Assembly: GCA_024655945.1 (NCBI GenBank)
Contig: JANLFK010000001.1
Span: forward strand, 697,594-761,593
Origin: a candidate division KSB1 bacterium
GTDB taxonomy: Bacteria > Zhuqueibacterota > Zhuqueibacteria > JANLFK01 > Oleimicrobiaceae
Direction of reading: 5' to 3'
Length of the DNA: 64,000 nucleotides
Numbering within the stretch: the first letter of the stretch is position 1; each line of letters opens with the position of its first letter. Under the pieces are notes generated by a model. The model was not told the DNA's origin. It ran no database searches and saw nothing but the letters and a program-made list of their open reading frames with translations. The position numbers and the translations under genes are program-made. This document shows positions 26,910-36,065 of the stretch, one piece after another.

Positions 26910-27878
26910 TTAGCAACGCCCCTCCTGCTGCGCTAACCAACCCATCAGCGTGTCGCGCACCTCGGCAACGGTCTTGAGCGCCATTACCTGTGAGCGCACG
27001 ACCTTGGTGCCGGGGATGCGTTTCAGGTACCATGCCACATGCTTGCGCATGCGCACCACCGCCACCGTCTCGGGTAGCTGCGCAGCGGCCAGCTCTAAGT
27101 GGTGCAGGCACGCGGCAATGCGATCCTCCACGGAGGGGAGACCTGGCTCCTGGCCGGCAAGAAGCTGATTGATGTGCCGAAACACAAAGGGGTTGCCAAG
27201 GGCACCCCTGCCGACCATGAGGAGGTCGCACCCGGTCTGTTCCATCATTTGCCGCGCGCTGTAAGCGTCGACCACGTCCCCGTTGCCGATGACCGGCACG
27301 GTCACGGCTGCCTTCACGGCGGCGATCACTCGCCAATCCGCCTTGCCGGTGAACATCGCCGACCTGGTGCGGGCGTGCACGGTAATGGCGGCCACGCCAC
27401 AATCCGCCAGGCGGCGTGCGATCTCCACCGCCTGGGCACCATCATGCCAGCCGGACCTGACTTTGGCGGTCACCGGCACCGTTGCCGCACCCACGGCAGC
27501 GCGGCAGATGGCCTCCATGCGCGCCGGTTCCTTGAGCAGCGCCGCACCGGCACCCTGGCGGATGACCTTGGGCATCGGACAGCCAAAGTTCAGGTCAATA
27601 AGCTCCGGCCGCAGCTGCTGCACCAGCTGCACCGCCTCAGCCACCACGACGGGATCAGCGCCGAAGAGTTGTACCGCGATGGGCCGCTCCTCGTCCGCGA
27701 AGCGCAGATAGTCCCACGTACGCGCGCTGCCCCGTACCAAACCGTTGGCGCTGACCATTTCCGTGAAGACCAGCGCCGCACCATAGGAACGGCATAGGCG
27801 GCGAAAAGGGGCATCGCTCACCCCCGCCATCGGCGCCAGGACTGCCTTGCCGGATACTTGTACCGTGCCGATGCCCAT
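26910..27878 (-). CDS. dusB: tRNA-dihydrouridine synthase
   Basis: 322 residues from ATG 27878. FMN TIM-barrel enzyme that reduces uridines in tRNA. APMAGVSDAPFRRLC at the start, the active-site Cys in LNFGCPMPKVIRQGAGAALL, then KVRSGW, ITVHARTRSAMF, VIGNGDV and GRGALGNPF. Dus proteins start like MxIGxxxxxNxxxLAPMAGV, which fits this ATG. The upstream in-frame stretch runs through the promoter and is rejected. The ATG is only 8 nt from the -10 box, so the mRNA may be leaderless. Confidence 0.92.
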   Translation of the reverse strand: MGIGTVQVSGKAVLAPMAGVSDAPFRRLCRSYGAALVFTEMVSANGLVRGSARTWDYLRFADEERPIAVQLFGADPVVVAEAVQLVQQLRPELIDLNFGCPMPKVIRQGAGAALLKEPARMEAICRAAVGAATVPVTAKVRSGWHDGAQAVEIARRLADCGVAAITVHARTRSAMFTGKADWRVIAAVKAAVTVPVIGNGDVVDAYSARQMMEQTGCDLLMVGRGALGNPFVFRHINQLLAGQEPGLPSVEDRIAACLHHLELAAAQLPETVAVVRMRKHVAWYLKRIPGTKVVRSQVMALKTVAEVRDTLMGWLAQQEGRC

Positions 27879-27886
27879 GGATGGCC

Positions 27887-27915
27887 AATATAGCACTTTG
27901 GGCCCTAAGTTGCAA
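27887..27915 (-). promoter_or_regulatory. Promoter of dusB (probably leaderless mRNA)
   Basis: Minus strand TTGCAA (27910-27915), 17-bp spacer, TATATT (27887-27892), then 8 nt to the dusB ATG. No Shine-Dalgarno sequence fits in between. Confidence 0.65.
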
Positions 27916-27926
27916 TATCTTTTTTG

Positions 27927-27955
27927 TTGCTTTTTCATTTGCATTTTTGTATAAT
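27927..27955 (+). promoter_or_regulatory. Promoter of rpmB
   Basis: TTGCTT (27927-27932), 17-bp spacer, TATAAT (27950-27955, perfect -10). It points away from the dusB promoter, with 11 bp between the two -35 boxes. Confidence 0.7.
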
Positions 27956-28004
27956 TCACACCGGTTTGGTCGGACATGATGAACTCTAACGCGGGAGTAG
28001 ATTG

Positions 28005-28196
28005 ATGGCACGGAGATGTGAGATCTGCGGCAAAGGACCCTCTGTAGGCCACAATATCAGCCATGCGGACAACGTGACGTTGCGACGCTGGCTTCCGAAT
28101 CTGCAGACGGTGCGGGTCAAGGTTGATGGCGGCTCAAAGCGCATGCGCGTCTGCACCCGCTGCCTGCGCAGTGGACGCGTGCAGAAGGCCGTATAG
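28005..28196 (+). CDS. rpmB: 50S ribosomal protein L28
   Basis: 63 residues. [21 protein letters not shown] at the N-terminus, [12 protein letters not shown] in the middle, and a second Cys pair CTRC, so this is the zinc-ribbon form of L28. GGGAGTAG stands before the ATG. Monocistronic: its own promoter upstream and a hairpin terminator downstream. It is the only plus-strand housekeeping gene in the first 43 kb. Confidence 0.96.
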   Translation: MARRCEICGKGPSVGHNISHADNVTLRRWLPNLQTVRVKVDGGSKRMRVCTRCLRSGRVQKAV

Positions 28197-28230
28197 CGAT
28201 AGCTTCCGGGGATCGCGAGGCGCGGCGGCT

Positions 28231-28262
28231 CGGCGCAAGAGACGAGGCGCCGTTTTTGTTTT
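28231..28262 (+). terminator. Terminator of rpmB
   Basis: CGGCGC (28231-28236) pairs with GCGCCG (28247-28252), followed by TTTTTGTTTT. It starts 35 bp after the stop codon. Confidence 0.85.
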
Positions 28263-28530
28263 GGCGTTTTCGGAAAGCGACCACAGACACGGAGGTCGCA
28301 CGGCTCGCCTGGGCAGCGGGGTCGCCGTCTTTAGGAGCGACCACCCCTTTGTGCCTCGTGCCCCACGCCAGCGTTCCTCAGACCGTTCCGGACAACCTCC
28401 GCTTGCGCCCGTTTGCGGCGTGCGGCGGTGGCTCCATGCCACCGACCGCCGCCAGCCGACAATGGGCGAGATGCCCTCCAGGGACCTTCCCCTGTCACGA
28501 ATCCGCACACTGAGCTCTCCAGGACACCCC
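28263..28530. other. Intergenic spacer between rpmB and the radical SAM gene
   Basis: Convergent spacer after the rpmB terminator. Open frames on both strands here are Arg/Pro/Ala-rich and have no family resemblance. I see no gene, RNA or repeat. Confidence 0.5.
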
Positions 28531-30195
28531 CTATGCCTCGGGGATCTCAGCACCGTGTCCGGTTTCCCCTTCCGCCGCTTGGCCGTGCATGCTCCGCCAT
28601 TGCCGCCAGAGCTGGGCGCGGCTTATGCCGGCGTCCACGATGTCCCATGGAAGCTTGGATTGGTACGTTCGCGGCCGATGGATGAGCTGCCGCCAGTCGA
28701 CCCCTGCTGCGCTCCAGGCCTGGGGCCAGCTTAGGTCGCGCCGGACCTTCAGTACCAGGGCCAGGCCCACCTCCTGCCCTCCCAAGGAAAGAATGGCCTG
28801 CAGGAGTTCCTGCCGGAGGCTCTTCGGCCGGACACTAACCCCGCTCACCCGGCGCAACTGTGCCTCTAACCACTTCCGCCGCTCCTGCAGCTCTGCACGC
28901 TCGGGCAGGGCCGCCCATTGGAGCACTGTCCACGCTTTGGGGATGACCGTGTTGATGCTCACCGTGAACCGCCGTCTCTTTCCCTTGCCCGTAAACCGCG
29001 CTGCCGCTTCGCGCACCATGCGCACGATAGCCTCTAGGTCGCTTTCTTCCTCCCCGGGCAGGCCAATGAGGAAGTAGAGGCGCAGCGTCTCCAGCGGAGC
29101 GTGCGAGATGAGGCTCAGAGCCCTGTCGATCTCTGCGTCGCTGATGCGCTTGTGGATGAGAAAGCGAAGCCGCTCCGAGCCCGCCTCTGGCGCTAAGGTG
29201 ATGGAACGGACATTTGCCCGGGCAAGCGCCTCGAGCAGTCGCTCGCAGAGGGCGTCGATGCGGAAGGAGGAGAGGCCCAGTTCATATCCTGCGTCGACGA
29301 GGTGTTCGCACAGAAGGTCCAGTTCCGGAAAGTCCGAGAGGGCGGCACCTACCAGCCCCACCCTTTTCGTGGCGAAGATGTGTCGCCGCACCACTTCTTC
29401 AACCTCTGCGCTGCTGAGCAGTCGGCGGGGACGGTAGATACGCCCGGCGGGGCAAAAAGAACAGCCGCGGGCACAGCCGCGGCCTACTTCTACGAGAAAC
29501 ATCTTGCGGTAGTGACTGTGCGGCGTCACTACCGCCGAAAATGTCGGATGGGCGTGCAGTTCGGCCACGTACTGTCGTGCCACAGCAGGGCCTCCCATTC
29601 GCGTGCCGACCGAGGCCGGAGCGAGAACCCCAGGCACACCTCCCACCTCTTCCACCATGCCCGCCCGGCCTCGGCCAGCATCACGTCCTCTCCGATACGC
29701 AGCAACGATCGGCTCGATTGCCTCTTCGGCTTCGCCGATAAAGATGGCATCCATAATGGGCATCATCGGCGCCGGATTGAGGGTTACCGCCGCGCCACCC
29801 GCAAGCAGCAGCGGGTCATGCTCCCCCCGCTCTTCCCTCAGAGGGGGAATCCCTGCCTGGTGGAGCATCCACACCGCATTGGAGTAATCCAACTCAAATG
29901 AGAGCGAAAAGGCGACAATGTCAAATTCGCGCAGGGACCGCCCCGACTCTAAGGTGCGCACTTCGCGGTGGAGAGGGCCCTCACCGAGGAAGGCCCTCTC
30001 GCATCGCGTCTCGCCACAACCGTTGAGGAGGCGGTAGAGCGATTGATATCCCAAATTGGCCATCCCCACCTGGTAGGAGTTGGGGTAGACCAGTGCCACC
30101 TGGATCGGCGCCTCCGGCTTGAGGCGCACTGTGCTGTCCTCTGCACTGAGCAGGGCCTCAGCGTAGCGTCGAAAGTCTCTTGTGCCCCTGCCCAT
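28531..30195 (-). CDS. B12-binding-like radical SAM protein (TIGR03960 type)
   Basis: 554 residues. The N-terminal part (VALVYPNSYQVGMANLGYQSLYRLLN, later LLAGGAAVTLNPAPM) looks like a vestigial cobalamin-binding fold. The radical SAM core has CARGCSFC (CxxxCxxC, the [4Fe-4S]/SAM site) near residue 250 and later APEAGSERLRFLIHKRI and YFLIGLPGEEESDLEAI. This matches the TIGR03960 family of unknown substrate. The frame begins overlapping the ftsZ stop; I start at ATG 30195, after a TTG at 30210, because GGAACGAAA lies before it. Location directly after ftsZ is unusual for the family. Confidence 0.85.
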   Translation of the reverse strand: MGRGTRDFRRYAEALLSAEDSTVRLKPEAPIQVALVYPNSYQVGMANLGYQSLYRLLNGCGETRCERAFLGEGPLHREVRTLESGRSLREFDIVAFSLSFELDYSNAVWMLHQAGIPPLREERGEHDPLLLAGGAAVTLNPAPMMPIMDAIFIGEAEEAIEPIVAAYRRGRDAGRGRAGMVEEVGGVPGVLAPASVGTRMGGPAVARQYVAELHAHPTFSAVVTPHSHYRKMFLVEVGRGCARGCSFCPAGRIYRPRRLLSSAEVEEVVRRHIFATKRVGLVGAALSDFPELDLLCEHLVDAGYELGLSSFRIDALCERLLEALARANVRSITLAPEAGSERLRFLIHKRISDAEIDRALSLISHAPLETLRLYFLIGLPGEEESDLEAIVRMVREAAARFTGKGKRRRFTVSINTVIPKAWTVLQWAALPERAELQERRKWLEAQLRRVSGVSVRPKSLRQELLQAILSLGGQEVGLALVLKVRRDLSWPQAWSAAGVDWRQLIHRPRTYQSKLPWDIVDAGISRAQLWRQWRSMHGQAAEGETGHGAEIPEA

Positions 30196-30206
30196 TTTCG
30201 TTCCAA

Positions 30207-31391
30207 TCAAAAGAGCCGTCGGCGTTTGCGCAGGTATGCGGGCTCATCCTGCTCATTCTCGAGCACGATCTCCTGCACCTGGCCTGGCTCCTCGAACCCG
30301 TTGCCGCCGTTGGCGGGTTCCTCCGCCTGCGTCTTGCGGGCAAAGGCAGGGATCTGGCTCGGCTCCAGGCTCGAGGGGGGGCTCATGCGCCAGATGTCCT
30401 CTGGCGGTGCTGCCTTCTGGCGCGCGGAGCGGCCAAAGCCTGTGGCGATGACCGTGACGCGCACCTCGTTCTTCAACTTCGGGCTGATCACTGCCCCGAA
30501 GATGATGTTGGCATCGGGGCCTGCTGCATCGCGGATCACAGTGGCAGCCGCAGAGGCCTCATGGAGAGTCAGGTTGGGCGGGCCGGTGATGTTGACCAAC
30601 ACACCGGCGGCGCCTAAGATAGAGGTCTCGCCAATGAGCGGGCTGCTGATGGCCGCGCGGGCGGCGGTGACCGCGCGATCCTCTCCGGTGCCCACCCCAG
30701 TGCCCATGAGGGCGTCGCCCGCCTCCGTCATCACCGTGCGCACATCGGCAAAGTCCAGGTTGATGAGCCCCGGCACGGTAATCAGGTCGGAGATGCCTCT
30801 GGTGGCATTGAGCAGCACCTCATCCGCCAGCCGGAAGGCCTCGGTGAGGGGCGTGTCCTTGGGCACAATCTCCAGCAGGCGCTGGTTGGGCACGACGATG
30901 AGGGTATCCACGCGGTTTTTGAATTCACCGATGCCCTCTTCGGCGCGGCGCATGCGCTTCAGCCCTTCAAACTCGAACGGTTTGGTGACAATAGCGACGG
31001 TGAGGGCGCCAAGGTCTTTGGCAATCTCGGCCACGATGGGTCCGGCGCCGGTGCCGGTGCCGCCGCCCATGCCGGCAGTGACAAAGACCAGGTCCGAGTC
31101 GGTCAGAGCCTCCACCACGATCTCGCGGCTCTCCTCGATTGCTCTGCGGCCAACCTCAGGGTCTGCACCGGCGCCCAGCCCCTTGGTGGTCATGCGTCCG
31201 ATTTGGAGTCGAACCGTGGCCTTACACTGCGCCAGCGCCTGCACGTCGGTGTTGATGCCGATGAACTCAACGCCAGTCAGGCCGGCCTCGACCATGCGGC
31301 TCACCGCGTTGCAGCCTGCGCCGCCAACCCCTACCACCCGCAGCTTCGCCGCCGGGTCCGGTCTCTCATCAAACTGGATAGTGAGGTTCAT
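30207..31391 (-). CDS. ftsZ: Cell division protein FtsZ
   Basis: 394 residues, tubulin-like GTPase that forms the Z-ring. G-box VTAGMGGGTGTGAGP, the N-terminal VGVGGAGCNAV, and the T7-loop region LINLDFADVRTVM. A variable acidic linker follows and the conserved C-terminal tail DEPAYLRKRRRLF, which binds FtsA and similar partners. AAGAGGAGT precedes the ATG. It lies 76 bp after ftsA. Confidence 0.97.
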   Translation of the reverse strand: MNLTIQFDERPDPAAKLRVVGVGGAGCNAVSRMVEAGLTGVEFIGINTDVQALAQCKATVRLQIGRMTTKGLGAGADPEVGRRAIEESREIVVEALTDSDLVFVTAGMGGGTGTGAGPIVAEIAKDLGALTVAIVTKPFEFEGLKRMRRAEEGIGEFKNRVDTLIVVPNQRLLEIVPKDTPLTEAFRLADEVLLNATRGISDLITVPGLINLDFADVRTVMTEAGDALMGTGVGTGEDRAVTAARAAISSPLIGETSILGAAGVLVNITGPPNLTLHEASAAATVIRDAAGPDANIIFGAVISPKLKNEVRVTVIATGFGRSARQKAAPPEDIWRMSPPSSLEPSQIPAFARKTQAEEPANGGNGFEEPGQVQEIVLENEQDEPAYLRKRRRLF

Positions 31392-31467
31392 AGTCGACTC
31401 CTCTTACGCCTTCCCACGCAGCTTTCTGATTCCCATGAGCAGCTCCCACGGCTTACAGGGACTTCCC

Positions 31468-32700
31468 TTATGCCTCGTGCCTCTTGCCGGTCAGCCATCG
31501 CCAGATGCGCGCCCACAGACCGCCATCTGTGCCAGGCGACCCAAAGCCGTCGCCAAATTCCTCCGGATGGCGCACCTGGTAGAGCACCAACCCCACCGCC
31601 GTGGCAAAGGCCGGATTCTGTACCTCCACAACCAGCCCGGAAACGCCATTGGGAATCCCCAACCGGACCGGTGCCTTGAAGATCTCCTCGCAGAGTTCGG
31701 TCGCCCCTTCTAACGTTGCACCGCCGCCGGTGAGCACCACACCTGCAGTCGCCAATCGGCTGTACTCGCACTTTTGAATCTCCTGGTAGGCCAACGACAA
31801 GATCTCCTCCATGCGCGGCTGAATGATGTCCACCAGCACTGCCTTGGAAACCTTGCGGGTGCTCTGTCCGCTGAGGGCCGCGACTTCGACAAAGTCCTCC
31901 TTGTCCCCTTCGCAATGATAACTGCTGCCGTGGTTGGTCTTGACGCGTTCGGCCTCCTCAAGGGAGGTGCGCAGGCCGTAAGCCAAGTCGCTGGTCACAT
32001 TGCGCCCTCCGAGCATCACTGCACCTGTGTGCCTGATGGAGCCCTCGAAGAAGACGGCAACGTCGGTGGTGCCGCCCCCAAGGTCGACGAGTATGCCGCC
32101 GAGGTCCTTCTCCTGCTCGCCCATCACTGCCTCGGCGGAGGCCAGAGCCTCCAGCACAATGCCGCCCACGCTGTAGCCCGCCTTCTCGACGCAGCGAATG
32201 ATGTTCTGCACAGCGGTGACGGCAGCGGTGATGATGTACACCTCCGCCTCTAACCGGACCCCACACAGGCCCACCGGATCCTTGATGCCCCGCTGTTCAT
32301 CCACCACGAACTCCTGGCGGATGATGTGGATGAGCTCGCGGTCAGACGGCAGTGCCACCGCCTGGGCAGCGTTGATGACCCGTTCCACATCATCTGCGGT
32401 GATCTCGCGGTCCTGGCCGCTGACGGCCACTACACCCCGGCCGTTGATGCCGCGGATATGGGAGCCAGCAATACCCACGCACACCGGCGGCACCTCCACG
32501 CCAGCCATCTGGCCGGCCTGGTACATGGTCTCCCGGATGGCCTGAACTGTCCTTTCCAGATTGACCACCATGCCGTGGCGCAGGCCCTCGCACGGCGCTG
32601 TGCCGACGCCAATGATGTGCACCCCACCATCCTCGTCCACTTCGGCGATGATGGCTGCCACTTTGGTCGTGCCAATGTCCAGGCCAGCTACGTATTCCAT
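31468..32700 (-). CDS. ftsA: Cell division protein FtsA
   Basis: 410 residues, actin-like ATPase that tethers FtsZ to the membrane. VAGLDIGTTKVAAI (phosphate 1), LVDLGGGTTDVAVF (phosphate 2) and GVVLTGGGATLEG (adenosine loop) are visible. The end LTGKRHEA is short, but a membrane-binding helix is suggested by GLWARIWRWLTGK. Clustered with ftsQ and ftsZ as usual. Confidence 0.96.
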   Translation of the reverse strand: MEYVAGLDIGTTKVAAIIAEVDEDGGVHIIGVGTAPCEGLRHGMVVNLERTVQAIRETMYQAGQMAGVEVPPVCVGIAGSHIRGINGRGVVAVSGQDREITADDVERVINAAQAVALPSDRELIHIIRQEFVVDEQRGIKDPVGLCGVRLEAEVYIITAAVTAVQNIIRCVEKAGYSVGGIVLEALASAEAVMGEQEKDLGGILVDLGGGTTDVAVFFEGSIRHTGAVMLGGRNVTSDLAYGLRTSLEEAERVKTNHGSSYHCEGDKEDFVEVAALSGQSTRKVSKAVLVDIIQPRMEEILSLAYQEIQKCEYSRLATAGVVLTGGGATLEGATELCEEIFKAPVRLGIPNGVSGLVVEVQNPAFATAVGLVLYQVRHPEEFGDGFGSPGTDGGLWARIWRWLTGKRHEA

Positions 32701-32737
32701 CCTCCGGCTCCTTCTTGCTGAGCGGAAGCTGATCTTG

Positions 32738-33472
32738 TCAACTTGTTTTCTCCAATCTGGCCACTACCTGGCCGTCCAGGCGCAGCTCCAGAAGCTTGAC
32801 GTTCGTCAGACCCTGCCCACTGTCCAGGTAGCGCAGCACCGTGGCCAGATAGGCCACCTTGCGTTTGACGTGTCCCCTGCCCACGAGCACAGGCACTCCC
32901 CGGCCCTCCAAGTAAAGGATGCTGCCGAGCTCCGGGTTTATGGCCACCTGCCCGATGCGACAGAAGAGCGCAGGGCTTGTTTCTCGCGCACTGGCAAGGA
33001 ATTCGAGGGCCTCCAGCACCTCACCGCTCAGCACCTGGTGGCGCTCCGGGTCGATGAGCACCGCCGGGCAGGTGATCATAGGGAGGTCCTTCTTGCGCTC
33101 CGACGCCTCGGGCGCAACAAGTCGCCCTTTCCGGTCCACCGGGAAGCGGGTGGAATTGAGGAAAGCCAAGGGGGTCGCTCTTGCCAAATGCGCACTGCCA
33201 AGGTCCCCGATCGCGTTCAACGGAATGCCCACGCTGGACAGCGCGGCATTCGCCTTTGCTTGGCGTGTAGGGCCTGCCACGGCCACGCCTGCTGCAGAAG
33301 AGTCGCCCCCGGCTGGGACCGGGGACTTGCTCGGGCCAGGCAAGAGCAAGAGCCCCCCAAGCAGGGCTACACTCCACAAGCCCAACCCCAGCTGCGCGGC
33401 TATCGCCGGCCAGTTGCGCCTCCTGCGCACTGGAGGAGCCAAGTAGTAGCGCCGGTAATGTGCCTTGTTCAC
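32738..33472 (-). CDS. ftsQ: Cell division protein FtsQ/DivIB
   Basis: 244 residues. A short basic cytoplasmic N-terminus (RRYYLAPPVRRRRN), one transmembrane helix (IAAQLGLGLWSVALLGGLLLLPG), then a periplasmic part. FtsQ proteins are poorly conserved, and the assignment rests on size, topology and place between murG and ftsA. The POTRA region is less clear than in E. coli FtsQ; the segment GSILYLEGRGVPVLVGRGHVKRKVAYLATVLRYL matches the FtsQ beta domain well. GTG start at 33472 with AGGTGG upstream. Confidence 0.85.
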   Translation of the reverse strand: MNKAHYRRYYLAPPVRRRRNWPAIAAQLGLGLWSVALLGGLLLLPGPSKSPVPAGGDSSAAGVAVAGPTRQAKANAALSSVGIPLNAIGDLGSAHLARATPLAFLNSTRFPVDRKGRLVAPEASERKKDLPMITCPAVLIDPERHQVLSGEVLEALEFLASARETSPALFCRIGQVAINPELGSILYLEGRGVPVLVGRGHVKRKVAYLATVLRYLDSGQGLTNVKLLELRLDGQVVARLEKTS

Positions 33473-33590
33473 GATGCCACCTCTATGCAGTCAGGCGGCT
33501 TTGGCAGTGGCGGCTCGCACGCGACTCACTCTCAACCACTGACTACAGCGCCCACTCCGAAGGAAGTCGCACCCTTCCTACCCTGCACTC

Positions 33591-34751
33591 TCACCCTTTG
33601 GGCTCTGTATCGCCAGCACGCGTGTCGGAACGAGCCGCCAGCGCCAAAGTCGCCTGAACTATTCGCGCCGCTGCATCGGGCCGAGCCAACTCGGCCATCT
33701 GCACTCCCATCCGCTTCAGCCCATCCTCATCGTCCAGCAGCAGCGTTATTTCCACCACACAACGTTCTGCGGTAAAGTCACCGTCCAAAACCACTTGTGC
33801 CGCGCCACGCTGCGCCAGAGTGCGCGCGTTCCATTCCTGGTGCTGCGCCGCAGCAAAGGGGTACGGCACCAGCAGCGCAGGCAGGCCAAAGAGCTGCAGC
33901 TCCGCCAACGTAATGGCACCTGCCCGACACACGGCAAGGTCGCTCGCCCGGTAGGCAGTGTACATGTCATCGATATAAGCACGCACGAGCACGCGCTCGC
34001 CGAACCCAGCAGCAGCTTCCCTCACTTTAGCAAAGTCGGCATTGCCCGTCCCCCAGATCAGCTGCACGTCAGGCCGGGCCATGAGGGCCGGCAGCGCGCC
34101 TAAGAGCGCCTCGTTGATGCGCCGCGCTCCCTGACTACCGCCAAACACCAGCACCGTCTTCCTGCGGGGGTCCAGTCCCAACTGCATACCGGCTTGCTCC
34201 TGCGTCAGGTCGGGCGGCCTCCTCCGCACCGGGTTGCCAGAAAGCCGCACCTTGTCCGGGTTGCGAAAGAACGGAATCGACTCCTGGTAGCTCACGTGCA
34301 CCTCGTGCACGATACGCGCCAGCAACAGGGTGGTGGCCCCAGGGCGAACGTTCTGCTCCTGGATCACACGGGGTAGTCCCAAGAACCACGCGGCGACCAC
34401 CACCGGCCCACTCACGTACCCACCTGTGCCAACCACGGCGGCGGGCTTGAGCCGTCGCAACAGTGCCACCGACTGCGCCACGCTGGCAGCAGCTTGGACA
34501 GGTACCAACAAATTGCTCGGGGCAAGGCGTCGCCGCATTCCTCGCACCGCAATCATGCGCAGAGGCCATCCCAAGCGGGGCAGCACCGTTGCCTCCAGTC
34601 CACGAGGTGTGCCCACAAAGACCACCTGCGCATCGGGCGCCTGCCGCCGCAACTCCTCGGCCAAGGCGATGGCCGGATAGAGATGGCCGCCAGTGCCTCC
34701 CCCGGCAAACACGAAAACTCGCGAAGCCTGTCCGCTTGACTGATCGGCCAT
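33591..34751 (-). CDS. murG: UDP-GlcNAc:undecaprenyl-PP-MurNAc-pentapeptide transferase
   Basis: 386 residues. Peripheral membrane glycosyltransferase that makes lipid II from lipid I. The N-terminal G-loop GGGTGGHLYPAIALAEEL and the second Gly-rich loop FGGSQGARRINEAL are visible, as are the acceptor and donor regions VGTGGYVSGPVV and AGAITLAELQLFGLPALLVPYPFAAAQHQEWNA. No murC follows; ftsQ is next. Confidence 0.96.
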   Translation of the reverse strand: MADQSSGQASRVFVFAGGGTGGHLYPAIALAEELRRQAPDAQVVFVGTPRGLEATVLPRLGWPLRMIAVRGMRRRLAPSNLLVPVQAAASVAQSVALLRRLKPAAVVGTGGYVSGPVVVAAWFLGLPRVIQEQNVRPGATTLLLARIVHEVHVSYQESIPFFRNPDKVRLSGNPVRRRPPDLTQEQAGMQLGLDPRRKTVLVFGGSQGARRINEALLGALPALMARPDVQLIWGTGNADFAKVREAAAGFGERVLVRAYIDDMYTAYRASDLAVCRAGAITLAELQLFGLPALLVPYPFAAAQHQEWNARTLAQRGAAQVVLDGDFTAERCVVEITLLLDDEDGLKRMGVQMAELARPDAAARIVQATLALAARSDTRAGDTEPKG

Positions 34752-34775
34752 TGCCTTCTGCCCAGGGAACGATGC

Positions 34776-36059
34776 CTAACGCGCCCAGGGCCTGATCTTC
34801 GCCGCAGTGGTTGGCCTGCCCACAGGCAAGCCCCTGCGCCGCAGGCGCTCCCGGTACGCAGCAGCACTCAGATACCCTTCCGCCCCCTCAATTGATTCGC
34901 GAGAAATGGCCAGCAACACCCCAACTGCCAACATGTTCACCACTGTGGCCGTCCCGCCGTAGCTAATGAACGGCAGCGGCAAACCACTGGTCGGGGCCAT
35001 GCCGGTCACCACTAACATGTTTACCACCGCGTAGAGCGCGATGCTGGCCGTCAACCCCATGGCGATCAAGCGGGCGTCTGCAGAGCACGCGCGCACGGCG
35101 ATGCGTATGCCGCGCCAGAGGACCACCGCGAACAGCCCTACCACGGCCAGCGTTCCCACCAGTCCGAACTCCTCGCCGATGATGGCAAATACAAAATCGC
35201 TGAAGGCCATGGGCAAGAAGCTGTACTTCAGCGCCCCGCGGCCGGGCCGGAACCGCAACAATCCACCGTCTGCCATGCCGGCAAGCGAAGCGGTGACCTG
35301 AGTGTTTGCCCCTGCGCCCTCTATCCCTATGCCACATCTGGACGCAAGCCAGCCGAAAATTCTGGACTGAAAGTGCCCGAACACGACCATGAGCACCACT
35401 GCCGCCGACAGAGCGGTGGCCCCGCTGACCAGCACCACATTTCGCTCCACCCCGGCAAACACCAGCATCAACAGGAACACAATCACCATGAGCCCGGCGG
35501 TGTCGATGTCCGGCTGCATCGCCACCAGCCCGGCGACCACACCCGTGGCCGCGAAGGCCAGGACCAGATGCCGGACACTATCTTCTTGATCGCGCTTGTT
35601 CCTCCAGTCGCCCAACTTTGTCGCCACGAAAACCACCAGGGCAAAGCGGGCGATTTCCGAAGGCTCGAACGTGAACCCTGCGATGCGCAACCAGCGCTTG
35701 CCGCCGTGCACCGACACGCCCCAGGCCAGCACGCACACCAGCAGGATTATGCTCACCGCGAGCAGTCCGTCTGCGATTTTCGGCCAATGCCGGGGTGGCA
35801 GATGCACCACCCCCACCAGCACCAGTCCTCCCACCAGCAGCCGAAACAAGTGGCTCTTGAAAAAGAAGTGCGGGTCGTTCCGCTGCAACGCCGCCGTATG
35901 CGAGCTCGCAGAGTAGACCTCAATCAACCCCACGGCCAAGAGAATCGCTACCGCCAACAGCAGCACATAGTCGAATCCTGTTACGCCCTCGTCGAAGATT
36001 GGCAAGGTCCAGAAGCGACGCCTCTTGTTCGGCAGCAGCCGTTGCGGGGTGTGGCGCAT
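34776..36059 (-). CDS. ftsW: Peptidoglycan polymerase FtsW (SEDS family)
   Basis: 427 residues, multi-pass inner-membrane glycosyltransferase that polymerises lipid II at the septum with its partner PBP. SEDS blocks: VYSASSHTA, GGKRWLRIAGFTFEPSEIARFALVVF, QPDIDTAGLMVIVF, FLPMAFSDFVFAIIGEEFGLVG and LPFISYGGTATVVNM. The catalytic-type Asp of SEDS proteins fits QPDIDTA. It lies between mraY and murG, where murD-ftsW-murG would be usual; murD is not here. Confidence 0.95.
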   Translation of the reverse strand: MRHTPQRLLPNKRRRFWTLPIFDEGVTGFDYVLLLAVAILLAVGLIEVYSASSHTAALQRNDPHFFFKSHLFRLLVGGLVLVGVVHLPPRHWPKIADGLLAVSIILLVCVLAWGVSVHGGKRWLRIAGFTFEPSEIARFALVVFVATKLGDWRNKRDQEDSVRHLVLAFAATGVVAGLVAMQPDIDTAGLMVIVFLLMLVFAGVERNVVLVSGATALSAAVVLMVVFGHFQSRIFGWLASRCGIGIEGAGANTQVTASLAGMADGGLLRFRPGRGALKYSFLPMAFSDFVFAIIGEEFGLVGTLAVVGLFAVVLWRGIRIAVRACSADARLIAMGLTASIALYAVVNMLVVTGMAPTSGLPLPFISYGGTATVVNMLAVGVLLAISRESIEGAEGYLSAAAYRERLRRRGLPVGRPTTAAKIRPWAR

Positions 36060-36065
36060 GTGAAC

